Assembly: GCA_020697295.1 (NCBI GenBank)
Contig: JAJFBF010000009.1
Coordinates: 1 to 59,208, forward strand
Length of the DNA: 59,208 bases
Origin: Moraxellaceae bacterium
GTDB taxonomy: Bacteria > Pseudomonadota > Gammaproteobacteria > Pseudomonadales > Moraxellaceae
Direction: 5' to 3'
Shown here: piece after piece, positions 40,937 to 50,171 of the stretch
Layout: each line of letters starts with the position of its first letter
How positions within the stretch are numbered: position 1 is the stretch's first letter
Made by a program: the position numbers and the translations under genes
The notes under the pieces: model-generated
What the model saw: the letters and a program-made list of their open reading frames with translations, nothing else
The model's database searches: none
What the model was told of the DNA's origin: nothing

Positions 40937-43462
40937 ATGAAACGACAGGACGACGCCAGCCGGCTGCCACCCGAAGGCGGGCCGACGGGAATTTCGCAGC
41001 GGGATGAAGCCCGCTATCGCCTGATTCTCGAAACCGCCAGCGAGGGCATCTGGAGTACGGATGCCGAGGCATTGACTGACTATGTAAGTCCCCGGCTGGC
41101 CCGCATGCTCGGCTACGACGTGGCGGACATGCTCGGGCGTCCCCTGACGGATTTCCTGGACTCGGGGCCTGAAGACGACAGGGGGCTCCTTCAGCAGCGG
41201 GCCGGTGGCGGCGAGTACGAGGCACGCCTGCGTTGCCGCGATGGCGGCTGGCTCGAGGTGCACTTGGCCACGGGGCCGTTGCTGGCACCCGATGGCGGCT
41301 ATCTCGGCGCGCTGGCCATGGTCACGGACATCAGTTCGCGCCGCCGGGCAGAAGAGGCGCTGCGCTTCAGCGAAGAGCGGTTCCGCGCGCTCTGGGACGC
41401 CGCCGTGGATACGGTGGTGGTGCTGGACAAGGACAGCTGCATTCTTTACGCCAATCCCGCCCTGCTCGGTATCTTCGGATATCAACCCGAGGATGTCGTC
41501 GGGCGTGACCTGGGCCTGCTGCAGCCCGAGCGCCTTCGCGAAGCGCACCGGCGCGGCCTCGCCCGCTACCTGGAAAGTGGCGTGCGCAGGCTGGACTGGC
41601 ATGCGGTTCGTACCACCGGTCTGCACCGGGATGGCCACGAATTTCCCATCGAGGTTTCTTTCAGTCACATCACGCAGGGGGGCGAAGCGTTTTTTGCCGG
41701 CTTCCTGCGCGATATTTCCGAGCGCGAATACATTGCGGCGCGCGAAAAGGCGCGTATCCAGACCTTGCAGATGATTGCCGCTGACGCGCCGCTGGATGAT
41801 GTGCTCCATACCATCGTGCGCAGCATGGAGACGCAACACGCGGGCACAATGTGCAGCATCCTGCTGCTCACCCCGGACGGCGGGCACGTGCGCACGGGCG
41901 CCGCGCCCGGCTTGCCCGATGCTTATACTGCAGCTATCGAAGGCGCGCCCATCGGGCCCCGTGCCGGCTCCTGCGGGACGGCGATATACAGCGGGCAGCG
42001 CATCATCGTGGAGGATATTGCCAGCGACCCGTTGTGGGCGGATTACCGCGAGCTGGCGCTGGGTGCCGGCCTGGGTGCCTGCTGGTCGGAGCCTATCCGC
42101 AGCGCGCGGGGCCAGGTGCTGGGGGCTTTTGCGATCTATCATCACAGCGCGCATGCGCCCGCCGCCCGCGACCTCGAGGACATCACCGCGGCCGCGCACC
42201 TGGCCGCCATAGCCCTTGACCGGCAGCAGGCGCGCGCGGAACTCGTCGATCTCAACGCCAGCCTCGAGCAGCAGGTGTTGCGGCGTACCGCGGAACTCAT
42301 GCAGGCCAAGGAGCAAGCCGAGGCGGCCAGTCGCGCCAAGAGCGAGTTTGTCTCCAATATGAGTCATGAAATCCGGACGCCCATGCACAGCATCATCGGA
42401 TTGTCGCACCTGATGCTGGCGACCTCCCTGAATGCCCGCCAGCTTGATTACATGGACAAGATTGCACAGTCGGCGCAGCATCTGCTCGGCATTGTCAACG
42501 ATATCCTGGATTTCTCGCGCATCGAAGCCGGCCGGCTCGAGATCGAGCACCTGGACTTCAGCTTTGCATCCGTCTTTGAAAATCTCCGGAGCCAGCTTGG
42601 CGAGAGCGCGGCGCGCAAGGGCCTGCGCCTGGTGCTGACGCTCGACCCGGCCTTGCCGACCCATGCGCAGGGAGATGCGCTGCGGCTCGGCCAGGTCCTC
42701 ATCAATCTGGCCGGCAATGCGATCAAGTTCAGCGAGCGTGGCGAGGTGGTGATTGCCGCGCAGCGACTTCCGGTCGAAGGCTCAGGCTTGCGCGTGCGCT
42801 TCGAAGTGCGCGACGAAGGCATCGGCCTGGGCGAGGAGGAAGTGGGGCGCCTCTTCCAGTCCTTCCAGCAGGCCGACAGCTCCACGACCCGGCGCTACGG
42901 TGGCACCGGGCTCGGCCTCGCCATCAGTCGCAAGCTGGTGGAGCTGGCGGGCGGCGAGATTGGCGTGAGCAGCCAGCGGGGCCAGGGCAGTACTTTCTGG
43001 ATCGAGCTGCCTTTCGGGGTCGCGGACGGCGTCGCCCCTGTGGTGCCGGCCGTGCTGCCGGAGGAAGTCCTGCGCGGGGGAAAGGTCCTGTTGGTGGAGG
43101 ACAATCTCGTCAACCAGTTCGTGGCGCGGGAACTTCTGCAGCACGTGGGACTGACGGTGACCATCGCCGGCAACGGGCTGGAGGCGCTTGAGTGCCTGCA
43201 GGCGCAGGGCTTTGACTGCGTTCTCATGGATGTGCAAATGCCGGTGATGGACGGATTTGAGACGACGCGTCAAATCCGGGCCACGCCCGGCCTGGAGGAC
43301 ACCCTGGTCATCGCCATGACCGCCAATGCCGGCAGCGAGGACCGTGAACGTTGCCGCGCCGCCGGTATGGATGCCTTCATTACCAAGCCCATCCGTCTGC
43401 CGTTGCTGTACAGCGTACTGGCCGAGGCGCTGGCGAAGCGGGCGCCGCTCAGGGCGGAGTGA
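40937..43462 (+). CDS. Hybrid sensor histidine kinase (PAS-PAS-GAF-HisKA-HATPase-REC)
   Basis: 841 residues, no signal peptide or membrane helix, so cytoplasmic. Domains: PAS (about 25-135, [20 protein letters not shown]), second PAS (about 145-265, [20 protein letters not shown]), GAF (about 275-430, [20 protein letters not shown]), coiled linker, HisKA with His477 ([15 protein letters not shown]), HATPase ([44 protein letters not shown]) and a receiver domain with Asp765 ([11 protein letters not shown]). It would sense a ligand or redox state and relay phosphate, probably through a separate HPt protein. No regulator or HPt gene lies beside it. It overlaps the 3' end of the convergent gene by 14 bases. 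Confidence 0.92.
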   Translation: MKRQDDASRLPPEGGPTGISQRDEARYRLILETASEGIWSTDAEALTDYVSPRLARMLGYDVADMLGRPLTDFLDSGPEDDRGLLQQRAGGGEYEARLRCRDGGWLEVHLATGPLLAPDGGYLGALAMVTDISSRRRAEEALRFSEERFRALWDAAVDTVVVLDKDSCILYANPALLGIFGYQPEDVVGRDLGLLQPERLREAHRRGLARYLESGVRRLDWHAVRTTGLHRDGHEFPIEVSFSHITQGGEAFFAGFLRDISEREYIAAREKARIQTLQMIAADAPLDDVLHTIVRSMETQHAGTMCSILLLTPDGGHVRTGAAPGLPDAYTAAIEGAPIGPRAGSCGTAIYSGQRIIVEDIASDPLWADYRELALGAGLGACWSEPIRSARGQVLGAFAIYHHSAHAPAARDLEDITAAAHLAAIALDRQQARAELVDLNASLEQQVLRRTAELMQAKEQAEAASRAKSEFVSNMSHEIRTPMHSIIGLSHLMLATSLNARQLDYMDKIAQSAQHLLGIVNDILDFSRIEAGRLEIEHLDFSFASVFENLRSQLGESAARKGLRLVLTLDPALPTHAQGDALRLGQVLINLAGNAIKFSERGEVVIAAQRLPVEGSGLRVRFEVRDEGIGLGEEEVGRLFQSFQQADSSTTRRYGGTGLGLAISRKLVELAGGEIGVSSQRGQGSTFWIELPFGVADGVAPVVPAVLPEEVLRGGKVLLVEDNLVNQFVARELLQHVGLTVTIAGNGLEALECLQAQGFDCVLMDVQMPVMDGFETTRQIRATPGLEDTLVIAMTANAGSEDRERCRAAGMDAFITKPIRLPLLYSVLAEALAKRAPLRAE

Positions 43463-44144
43463 GGACCAGGAAGCGGGTCAGGTGCGCCGCGACTTGCGGG
43501 TAAAGGTCGCGCGGCACCTGGGCGCCCAGCTTGCGCAACATGCGCTTGAACAGCGACAGCATCACCGAAATCACGCCATCCAGTGTCTTGTTCACCACGA
43601 AATTGAACTTCATCAGGCGCTTGGGCTCATGCACGAGCTGCTCCAGGGCGACTTCGAGCACTTCGATAAGCACTTCGATGCCCTCATCCAGCTGCTTGGC
43701 GCTGCCATCGGCCAGGCCGGCCAGGTTGCGCTGCGCCCGGGCGGCGAGCTGCGCGCTGATGGGGAAGTAGGTGAAGTGCCGGGTTGAGCCTTCGCGGTCG
43801 AGGGCGTGGGTCATCGCATTGAAGTGGTTGATGACCGGGATGATGCGCTCGCTGGAGAAGAAGCCGATGACCCAGTTGAGCGAGCTGTGGATCTTCTCCT
43901 TGATTTCCTCGCCGGTGGCGATGGCTTCCTTCATCACGGACGAGGGATGGCTGCGGTTGATCTCGTAGAGCATCTCGAAGAAGACATGGTCCAGCACGTC
44001 GCAGTAGGCGTCGGCGAGGAGCTGGGCGCCCAGCTTCTTGTCACTTTCGGACAGGCGCGTGCGGGAACGCTCGGTCAGCGTCGCCAGGCCATCGGCAACA
44101 TGCGGGCGAAGGGGGACGGCAATATAAGGGGGCTGGAACTTCAT
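43449..44144 (-). CDS. Hypothetical protein, 231 aa, helical
   Basis: Begins [20 protein letters not shown] and is rich in helix-forming residues, with [40 protein letters not shown] and a conserved-looking core [20 protein letters not shown]. No signal peptide. I recognise no family. Its 3' end overlaps the hybrid kinase gene, so the two are convergent, which could produce antisense RNA in the overlap. Confidence 0.7.
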   Translation of the reverse strand: MKFQPPYIAVPLRPHVADGLATLTERSRTRLSESDKKLGAQLLADAYCDVLDHVFFEMLYEINRSHPSSVMKEAIATGEEIKEKIHSSLNWVIGFFSSERIIPVINHFNAMTHALDREGSTRHFTYFPISAQLAARAQRNLAGLADGSAKQLDEGIEVLIEVLEVALEQLVHEPKRLMKFNFVVNKTLDGVISVMLSLFKRMLRKLGAQVPRDLYPQVAAHLTRFLVLTPP

Positions 44145-44466
44145 GCGGCACTCCACCGGTGAAACCGCGAGGCTAGGCTATTAGCGGCCCGGGATTCAAG
44201 GGCCGGAAAGCCCATCCACTTGCTCCTTTTGAGCAATGTCGCAAAAGGGCCCGCGGGTCTTGCCGGGCCTCAGGGGGCGGCACAAAATGGCGGCATGTCC
44301 ACTTTCGTTTATCCTGCGCAGCTGGCATCTCTTGTGGGGTCCTGGCCGGGTCCTGCCTCAGGCGCCAGCCGGTCAATTACCTTGCCTTCCCTGCTAATGC
44401 CTGTCAGTCCCCGGGGCTGGCCGGACGCTCACCTGATGGCGTCGCGGCCCCGGCCGGAGAGCAAAC
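44145..44466. promoter_or_regulatory. Upstream region of copAB with palindrome TTGCTC/GAGCAA
   Basis: About 320 bp between a divergent gene and copA. A palindrome TTGCTC-CTTTT-GAGCAA lies at 44220-44236. It does not match a CusR/CopR box that I know, so its role in copper control is a guess. GGAGAGC before ATG 44467 is the copA RBS. Confidence 0.35.
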
Positions 44467-46170
44467 ATGAATCCGTATTCCGATCCTGAAGACGCTGGCC
44501 GGTTGGCTGCCCCGGCCCTGCCACTCACGCGCCGGCGCTTCGTGCAGGGCATGGCCCTGGGTGGGCTGGCCCTGGCCCTCGGCTGGCCGCGCCGCGGCGA
44601 GGCGGCTCCTGAACTGAAGGGCAGCGTGCTGGACCTGCGCATCGGCGAGCAGCGAGTGAACCTCACCGGGGCCACGCGCACCGCCATCACCGTCAACGGT
44701 TCCCTGCCGGCGCCCGTGCTGCGCGTGAAGGAGGGTGAGCTGCTGACGGTCACCGTCACCAATGCGCTGGCCGAGGATACGTCCATCCACTGGCACGGCA
44801 TCCTCCTGCCCGCCAACATGGATGGCGTCCCCGGCATGAGCTTCAACGGCATCCGTCCCGGCGAAACCTTTACCTACCGATTCCCGCTGCAGCAGGGGGG
44901 CACCTACTGGTACCACAGCCACTCCTCGATGCAGGAGGCGCGCGGCCTCTATGGCGCCCTCATTGTCGAGCCGCGCGAGCCCGAGCCCTTCCGCTACGAT
45001 CGCGACCACGTGATTCTGCTCTCCGACTGGAGCGACGAGGATCCACACCGCATTCTTGCCAGGCTGCGCAAGCAGCCCACCTATTACAATTTCCAGCAAC
45101 GCACCGTGGGTGATTTTTTTCGCGACATCAAGGCCCGCGGCCTGAAGGCGGCCTGGGCGGACCGGCGGATGTGGGGTGACATGCGCATGACTCCCACCGA
45201 TCTGGCCGATGTGTCCGGCTACACCTATACCTATCTGGTTAACGGCACGACCCCTGCGGGCAACTGGACGGGCCTGTTCCGCCCCGGTGAGAAAGTGCGG
45301 CTGCGCTTCATCAATGCCGCGGCCATGACTTATTTCGATGTGCGCATCCCGGGCCTGAAGATGACCGTGGTACAGGCTGATGGCCAGAATGTAGAGCCGG
45401 TACTCATCGACGAGTTCCGCCTGGGCGTGGCGGAAACCCTGGACGTGATCGTGGAGCCGACAGCGGATGCCTATACGGTGTTTGCGCAAAGCATGGATCG
45501 CAGTGGCTTTGCCCGCGCCACCCTGGCCACGGCCGCCGGCCTCGACGCGCCCGTGCCGGCGCTGGATGCGCGGCAGGAACTCAGCATGGCCGACATGGGT
45601 CACGGCAGCATGGATCATGGTGCTCATGCGGGCCACGCCATGCCGGCGCAAGCTCATCCGGCCACCGAGACCGGCAACCCCGGTGTCGACATGCAGGCGA
45701 TGACGCCGATGCCGCGGCTGGACGATCCGGGCGTTGGCCTGCGCGGCAATGGCCGCAAGGTGCTGACCTATGCCGATCTGAAAAGCGTCTTTCCCGATCC
45801 GGACGGCCGTGCCCCCTCGCGCGAGATCGAGCTGCACCTGACGGGGCATATGGAGCGCTACGTCTGGTCCTTCGACGGCGTGCCGTTCTCGGGCGCCGAG
45901 CCCATCATCCTGCGTTACGGCGAGCGGGTACGCTTCACACTGGTCAACGACACCATGATGGAGCATCCCATCCACCTCCACGGCATGTGGAGCGACCTCG
46001 AGGACGAGCAGGGCAATTTCCTCGTGCGCAAGCACACCGTGAGCATGCCGCCGGGCACGAAACGCAGTTACCGGGTGACGGCGGATGCGCTCGGGCGCTG
46101 GGCATATCATTGCCACCTGCTCATGCACATGGACCTCGGCATGTTCCGCGAAGTGAGGGTGCTGCCATGA
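44467..46170 (+). CDS. copA: Periplasmic multicopper oxidase CopA (copper resistance)
   Basis: 567 residues. Tat signal (TRRRFVQGMALGGLALALG), then three cupredoxin domains with copper sites HWHGILLP, YWYHSHSSMQEARGLYG, HPIHLHGMW and YHCHLLMHMDLGMF; a Met/His-rich segment (about 378-405, DMGHGSMDHGAHAGHAM) typical of CopA/PcoA. It oxidises and sequesters Cu(I) in the periplasm. The gene overlaps copB by three bases (ATGA). CopC, CopD and a CopRS pair are not next to it. Different from the P-type ATPase also often called CopA. Confidence 0.94.
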   Translation: MNPYSDPEDAGRLAAPALPLTRRRFVQGMALGGLALALGWPRRGEAAPELKGSVLDLRIGEQRVNLTGATRTAITVNGSLPAPVLRVKEGELLTVTVTNALAEDTSIHWHGILLPANMDGVPGMSFNGIRPGETFTYRFPLQQGGTYWYHSHSSMQEARGLYGALIVEPREPEPFRYDRDHVILLSDWSDEDPHRILARLRKQPTYYNFQQRTVGDFFRDIKARGLKAAWADRRMWGDMRMTPTDLADVSGYTYTYLVNGTTPAGNWTGLFRPGEKVRLRFINAAAMTYFDVRIPGLKMTVVQADGQNVEPVLIDEFRLGVAETLDVIVEPTADAYTVFAQSMDRSGFARATLATAAGLDAPVPALDARQELSMADMGHGSMDHGAHAGHAMPAQAHPATETGNPGVDMQAMTPMPRLDDPGVGLRGNGRKVLTYADLKSVFPDPDGRAPSREIELHLTGHMERYVWSFDGVPFSGAEPIILRYGERVRFTLVNDTMMEHPIHLHGMWSDLEDEQGNFLVRKHTVSMPPGTKRSYRVTADALGRWAYHCHLLMHMDLGMFREVRVLP

Positions 46171-47201
46171 GTCAGTTGCGGCGGAGGGCGTTACTCCCGC
46201 TGATAGCGTGGTGCCTGCCTGTAGCGGGTCTGGCACTCGAGGATCATTCGGGCCATGTCATGCCGGCGGAGGCCTTGCCCGCCGCGGTGGCGCCGGCCGA
46301 AGATCATTCGCAGCACGGGCAGGCACCCAAGGTCGAGCCGCCTGCCACTCCCGTCGAGGATCACTCAGGGCACGCGCCGGCGGCACCAGCTCCCGAGCCA
46401 GACAGGGCTCCGCGCAATGCGCCGGCGGATCCGCATGCGGGTCATCGCGGACATGGCCGGCATCCTGTGGTGGCCCCCGCGGCACCCGTGCCGGGACCGG
46501 TATTGCCCGCGCCCGATCCGGAGCGGCTCCGTGCCGCCTTTCCCGAACTGGCCCCGCATGCGCATATGCAGGCGGCCCCTTGGGCCAAGGTCGTGCTCGA
46601 CCGCCTCGAGGCCCAGGAGGCCGGCGATGACACGGCGCTGGCCTGGGAGGGCCGCGCCAGTTGGGGCCGCGAATTCGATCGCCTGGCGTTGACCAGCGAG
46701 GGCGAGCGGCTGCACGGCGACACCGAGGAATTGCGTCACGAGTTGTTCTGGAGCCACGCCTTCTCCCGCTGGTGGGAGAGCCGGCTCGGCCTGCGTCGCG
46801 ATGACGGCCAGGGGCCGGCGCGCAGTTGGGTGGGCGTGGGTGTCGAAGGGCTGGCGCCGATGTTCATCGAGGTCTCGGCGGTCGCCTATGTCGGCGAATC
46901 GGGACGGACGGCCTTTACGCTGGAAGCCGAATACGAGGCACGCCTCACCAATCGCCTCATCCTCCAGCCACGGCTGGAGCTTAACGCGCATGGCGAGGAC
47001 GACGCCCAAAAGGGCATCGCGAGCGGGCTGTCGGATACCAGCCTGGGCCTGCGCCTGCGCTACGAGATCCGCCGCGAGCTGGCTCCCTACGCGGGGGTGG
47101 AGTGGAACCGGCTGCACGGTGACAGTGCCCGGCTGGCGCGTCGTGCCGGCGAGCGTGAGGGCGAGGCGCGGGCGGTGGCGGGACTGCGCATCTGGTTCTA
47201 G
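46167..47201 (+). CDS. copB: Copper resistance outer-membrane protein CopB
   Basis: 344 residues. A signal peptide (LLPLIAWCLPVAGLALE), a His/Asp/Met-rich linker (EDHSGHVMPAEALPAAVAPA, repeated EDHS motifs) that can bind copper, and a C-terminal beta-barrel domain of about 220 residues (AAPWAKVVLDRLEAQEAGDD, HELFWSHAFSRWWESRLGLR, LELNAHGEDDAQKGIASGLS, YAGVEWNRLHGDSARLARR). CopB/PcoB binds copper at the outer membrane and acts with CopA. Start and stop codons of copA and copB overlap, so they are co-translated. Confidence 0.93.
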   Translation: MSQLRRRALLPLIAWCLPVAGLALEDHSGHVMPAEALPAAVAPAEDHSQHGQAPKVEPPATPVEDHSGHAPAAPAPEPDRAPRNAPADPHAGHRGHGRHPVVAPAAPVPGPVLPAPDPERLRAAFPELAPHAHMQAAPWAKVVLDRLEAQEAGDDTALAWEGRASWGREFDRLALTSEGERLHGDTEELRHELFWSHAFSRWWESRLGLRRDDGQGPARSWVGVGVEGLAPMFIEVSAVAYVGESGRTAFTLEAEYEARLTNRLILQPRLELNAHGEDDAQKGIASGLSDTSLGLRLRYEIRRELAPYAGVEWNRLHGDSARLARRAGEREGEARAVAGLRIWF

Positions 47202-47208
47202 TGTGGCA

Positions 47209-48198
47209 TCAGGGGCCGCCCCGGTGGGCGCGCTCGCCGCGGGTTTTCCACAGTGAAAACGCGATGCCGCCCGCGAGCAGGCTGAAGGTGATCGCGAGCG
47301 AAAGCAGGGCGGGTACCTTGCCGCCAAAGACGAAGTCACCCAGGAAGATCTTGGCGCCAATAAAGACCAGCACCAGCGCCAGCGCGTACTTGAGGTAGTG
47401 GAAGCGGTGGATGATGGCCGCCAGCGCAAAATAGAGCGCGCGCAGCCCGAGAATGGCGAAGATGTTCGAGGTGTAGACAATATACGGGTCGGTGGTGATG
47501 GCGAAAATGGCCGGCACGCTGTCCACCGCGAAGATCAGGTCGACGATTTCCACCATGCAGAGCGTGAGAAAGAGCGGCGTCACCCACCAAACCTGCTGCG
47601 ACGGATTCTGCGCATGCGGCGCCCGCACAAAGAAGTCATGGCCATGCAGCTCCGGCGTCACGCGCAGGTGGCGGCGCAGGAAGGCGAGGATGGGATTTTT
47701 GCCGATCTCGGGTTCCTGGTTCACGCTGAACAGCATCTTGAGGCCGGTGACGATAAGGAAGGCGCCGAAGATGTAGAGCACCCAGGCGTAGCGGGCGACC
47801 AGCGCGGCGCCGAGGCCGATCATGAGGGCGCGCAGCACGATGACCCCGAGGATGCCCCAGAACAGTACGCGGTGCTGGTAGAGGGCGGGCACCGCAAAAT
47901 GCGTGAAGATAAGCGAGATGACAAAGACGTTGTCGAGCGACAGGCTTTTCTCGACCAGAAAGCCGGTGTAGTAGTTCACCGCGCTGGCCGGCCCGAGCTG
48001 GAGCCAGACCCACAGGCCGAAGAGCAGGCCGGCGGTGATGTAGAAGGCGGACAGCTTGAGGCTTTCCCTGACCCCGATGACATGATCCTTGCGGTTCAGC
48101 ACGCCCAGGTCGAAGGCCAGCAGCGCCAGCACCGTGGCCATGAACACCAGCCACAGCCAGAGGGGCTTGCCCAGCCAGTCCATCCACAGCATTTCCAT
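47209..48198 (-). CDS. TerC family membrane protein (Alx-like)
   Basis: 329 residues with about nine transmembrane helices. TerC-family signatures: LAFDLGVLNRKDHVIG, ALVVLGFLVEKSLSLDNVFV-type block reading VNYYTGFLVEKSLSLDNVFV, LTLCMVEIVDLIFAVDSVPA and IYTSNIFAILGLRALYF. Conserved acidic residues in these helices (Asp-Asn, Glu-Asp) are thought to handle cations such as Mn2+. AGGAG stands nine bases before ATG 48198. Convergent with copB, seven bases apart; a yybP-ykoY riboswitch is not evident upstream. Confidence 0.92.
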   Translation of the reverse strand: MEMLWMDWLGKPLWLWLVFMATVLALLAFDLGVLNRKDHVIGVRESLKLSAFYITAGLLFGLWVWLQLGPASAVNYYTGFLVEKSLSLDNVFVISLIFTHFAVPALYQHRVLFWGILGVIVLRALMIGLGAALVARYAWVLYIFGAFLIVTGLKMLFSVNQEPEIGKNPILAFLRRHLRVTPELHGHDFFVRAPHAQNPSQQVWWVTPLFLTLCMVEIVDLIFAVDSVPAIFAITTDPYIVYTSNIFAILGLRALYFALAAIIHRFHYLKYALALVLVFIGAKIFLGDFVFGGKVPALLSLAITFSLLAGGIAFSLWKTRGERAHRGGP

Positions 48199-48401
48199 GG
48201 CGGCGACTCCTGCGGCGGCGCCAGAGGCCGCGTGCAATGCCCGTGCCTGGCCTTCATCAAGGGACAGGGAACCGGACGACCCTCGCGGGCCCGTTGGCCA
48301 TGCCAGTCCGGGACCGGCGCCCGGGTCTTTTGCCTGAGTGTAGATGGCAGGCGCCGGAAGGGCCCGGGCCGGTGGCGCCACTCATCCGTTACAGGCGGGC
48401 C

Positions 48402-49877
48402 TTATTGCGGTCCCAGTGGCCAGCCCATGCCCAGCCAGAGCGCGAGGAAGGCGGTCCAGGCGAGCAGCAGGGCGAGCGAGTAGGGCAGCATCAGCGCCAT
48501 CAGCGTGCCGATGCCGGTGTCCTTCTGCCAGCGCTGGGCAAAGGCCACCACCATGGCGAAATAGGGCATCAGCGGCGTGATGATGTTGGCCGTGCTGTCG
48601 CCGACGCGGTAGGCGGCCTGGGTGGCTTCGGGGGCGACCCCGGCGAGCAGGAACATGGGCACGAAGACCGGGGCCATCAGTGCCCATTTGGCCGAGGCCG
48701 AGCCGATGAAGAGGTCGACCAGCGCCGTCAACAGGACAAAGCCCACTAGCAGCAGCACCGGCGAGAGATCGAGCGCGCGCAGGCCACCGGCGCCGGTGAT
48801 GGCCAGCATTTCACCCAGCTGGCTCCATTTGAACCAGGCCACGAACTGCGCCGCGAAGAACATCAGCACGAGGTAGCCGGCCAGCAGGCGCAGGGTGTCC
48901 TCCAGCGCCGGCACGCAGTCCCCGGCCTTTTGCCAGACGCCGGAAAGGCGGCCGTAGAGCAGGCCCGCGATGCCGAAATACACTGCCACCAGCACCACGA
49001 TGCCCTGCAGCAGCGGTGATTTCAGCATGCTGCCGTCCTCCCCGCGCAAAAAGCCGCTTTCCGGCAGCAGTCCCCAGAGGCAGAAGGCAGTCAGGATCAG
49101 CGTCCAGATGGCCACGGCGAGAGCGCCGGCCGGGTGCAGGCCTTCCACCTCCACGATGGCCTCGGTCGTGGTGTCTGAAAGGCGGGGGATCACCAGCCAG
49201 TGCGTGACCGCGGCAATGACGCCGGCGACCAGGAACGAGGACGCGGCCATGAACCAGTAGTTGGCGGTGATGGCGACGGTGGCCGCGGGGGCGACGGTGC
49301 GCGCGGCCTCGGTGGTGATGCCGGCGAGCATGGCATCGGCCGGGCTGATCAGCAGGTTGGCGGCATAGCCGCCGGAAACGCCGGCAAAGGCGCAGGCGAT
49401 GCCCGCCAGCGGCGGCAGGCCGGCGCGGTGGAAGAGCAGGGCGGCGAGCGGGATCACCACCACGTAGCCGGCATCCAGCGCCACATGCGAGAGCACGCCG
49501 GCAAAGGCGACCAGGAAGGGCAGGCCGCGGCGGCGCGTGAGCTGTACCAGCGCCGCCAGCAGGCCGCCCAGCAGGCCGGCGCGTTCGGCAAGGCCGAGCC
49601 CCAGCATGGCGACGATGACCGGCCCGACCGGGGCGAAGCCGGTGAAATTGGAGACGGTGTCGGTGAGGATGCGCCGCAGGCCTGCCGCGGACAGCAGGTT
49701 GACCGCCGTCACCGTGCGGCTGCCGTCCGGCCAGGTCACCTGCCAGCCGCTGAGGGCCACCAGCGCCGAGAGCAGCAGCACAAAGCCGCACAGCCACACA
49801 AAAAGCCAGGTGGGCGAGGGCAGGCGGTTGCCGGCGGCTTCGAGTCGGTCGAGCAGGCGCAGGAGCGGAGTGGCCAT
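48402..49877 (-). CDS. AbgT family transporter
   Basis: 491 residues, about ten to twelve transmembrane segments. AbgT-family motifs: SNFTGFAPVGPVIVAMLGLG, LAERAGLLGGLLAALVQLTR, SHVALDAGYVVVIPLAALLF, GVSGGYAANLLISPADAMLA and the C-terminal RVGDSTANIITPLMPYFAMV. Members take up p-aminobenzoyl-glutamate or export sulfonamides by using a sodium or proton gradient. No amidohydrolase partner (abgAB) is next to it. ATG 49877 follows AGGGA. Confidence 0.93.
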   Translation of the reverse strand: MATPLLRLLDRLEAAGNRLPSPTWLFVWLCGFVLLLSALVALSGWQVTWPDGSRTVTAVNLLSAAGLRRILTDTVSNFTGFAPVGPVIVAMLGLGLAERAGLLGGLLAALVQLTRRRGLPFLVAFAGVLSHVALDAGYVVVIPLAALLFHRAGLPPLAGIACAFAGVSGGYAANLLISPADAMLAGITTEAARTVAPAATVAITANYWFMAASSFLVAGVIAAVTHWLVIPRLSDTTTEAIVEVEGLHPAGALAVAIWTLILTAFCLWGLLPESGFLRGEDGSMLKSPLLQGIVVLVAVYFGIAGLLYGRLSGVWQKAGDCVPALEDTLRLLAGYLVLMFFAAQFVAWFKWSQLGEMLAITGAGGLRALDLSPVLLLVGFVLLTALVDLFIGSASAKWALMAPVFVPMFLLAGVAPEATQAAYRVGDSTANIITPLMPYFAMVVAFAQRWQKDTGIGTLMALMLPYSLALLLAWTAFLALWLGMGWPLGPQ

Positions 49878-50171
49878 GTGGCGTTCCCTGGCGGATGGCT
49901 GGAAGGCTGGTGGCCTGAAGCGCCGAGCCTAGCGCAGGCGGGGCCGCAAATCTCCCGGGGTTGGCTTGGCCGCCGGGCTTTTCCGCGGCTGCCCAGGCGG
50001 GGCCAGGCTTGCTGCATCCGGCAGGGGGGCGGCTTTCTGCTGTCGTCGCGGCGCCGGTCGGGCCGTGGCTCTTGCCGGCGGCGCCCGGGATTACACAGAA
50101 GCTAAGCGCAAGGCTTGGGATGGCGGGGGCCATCCCCCATAATCCTGAAAACCTCACCATCGAGCATTCCC
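49878..50171. other. Intergenic region, AbgT gene to M16 protease gene
   Basis: About 290 bp between divergent genes with no gene recognised; both promoters must lie here, but no strong -35/-10 pair stands out. Confidence 0.4.

Noticed and set aside
48199-48401. yybP-ykoY manganese riboswitch upstream of the TerC gene
   Set aside because: A few short words resemble it, but the conserved core is not present.
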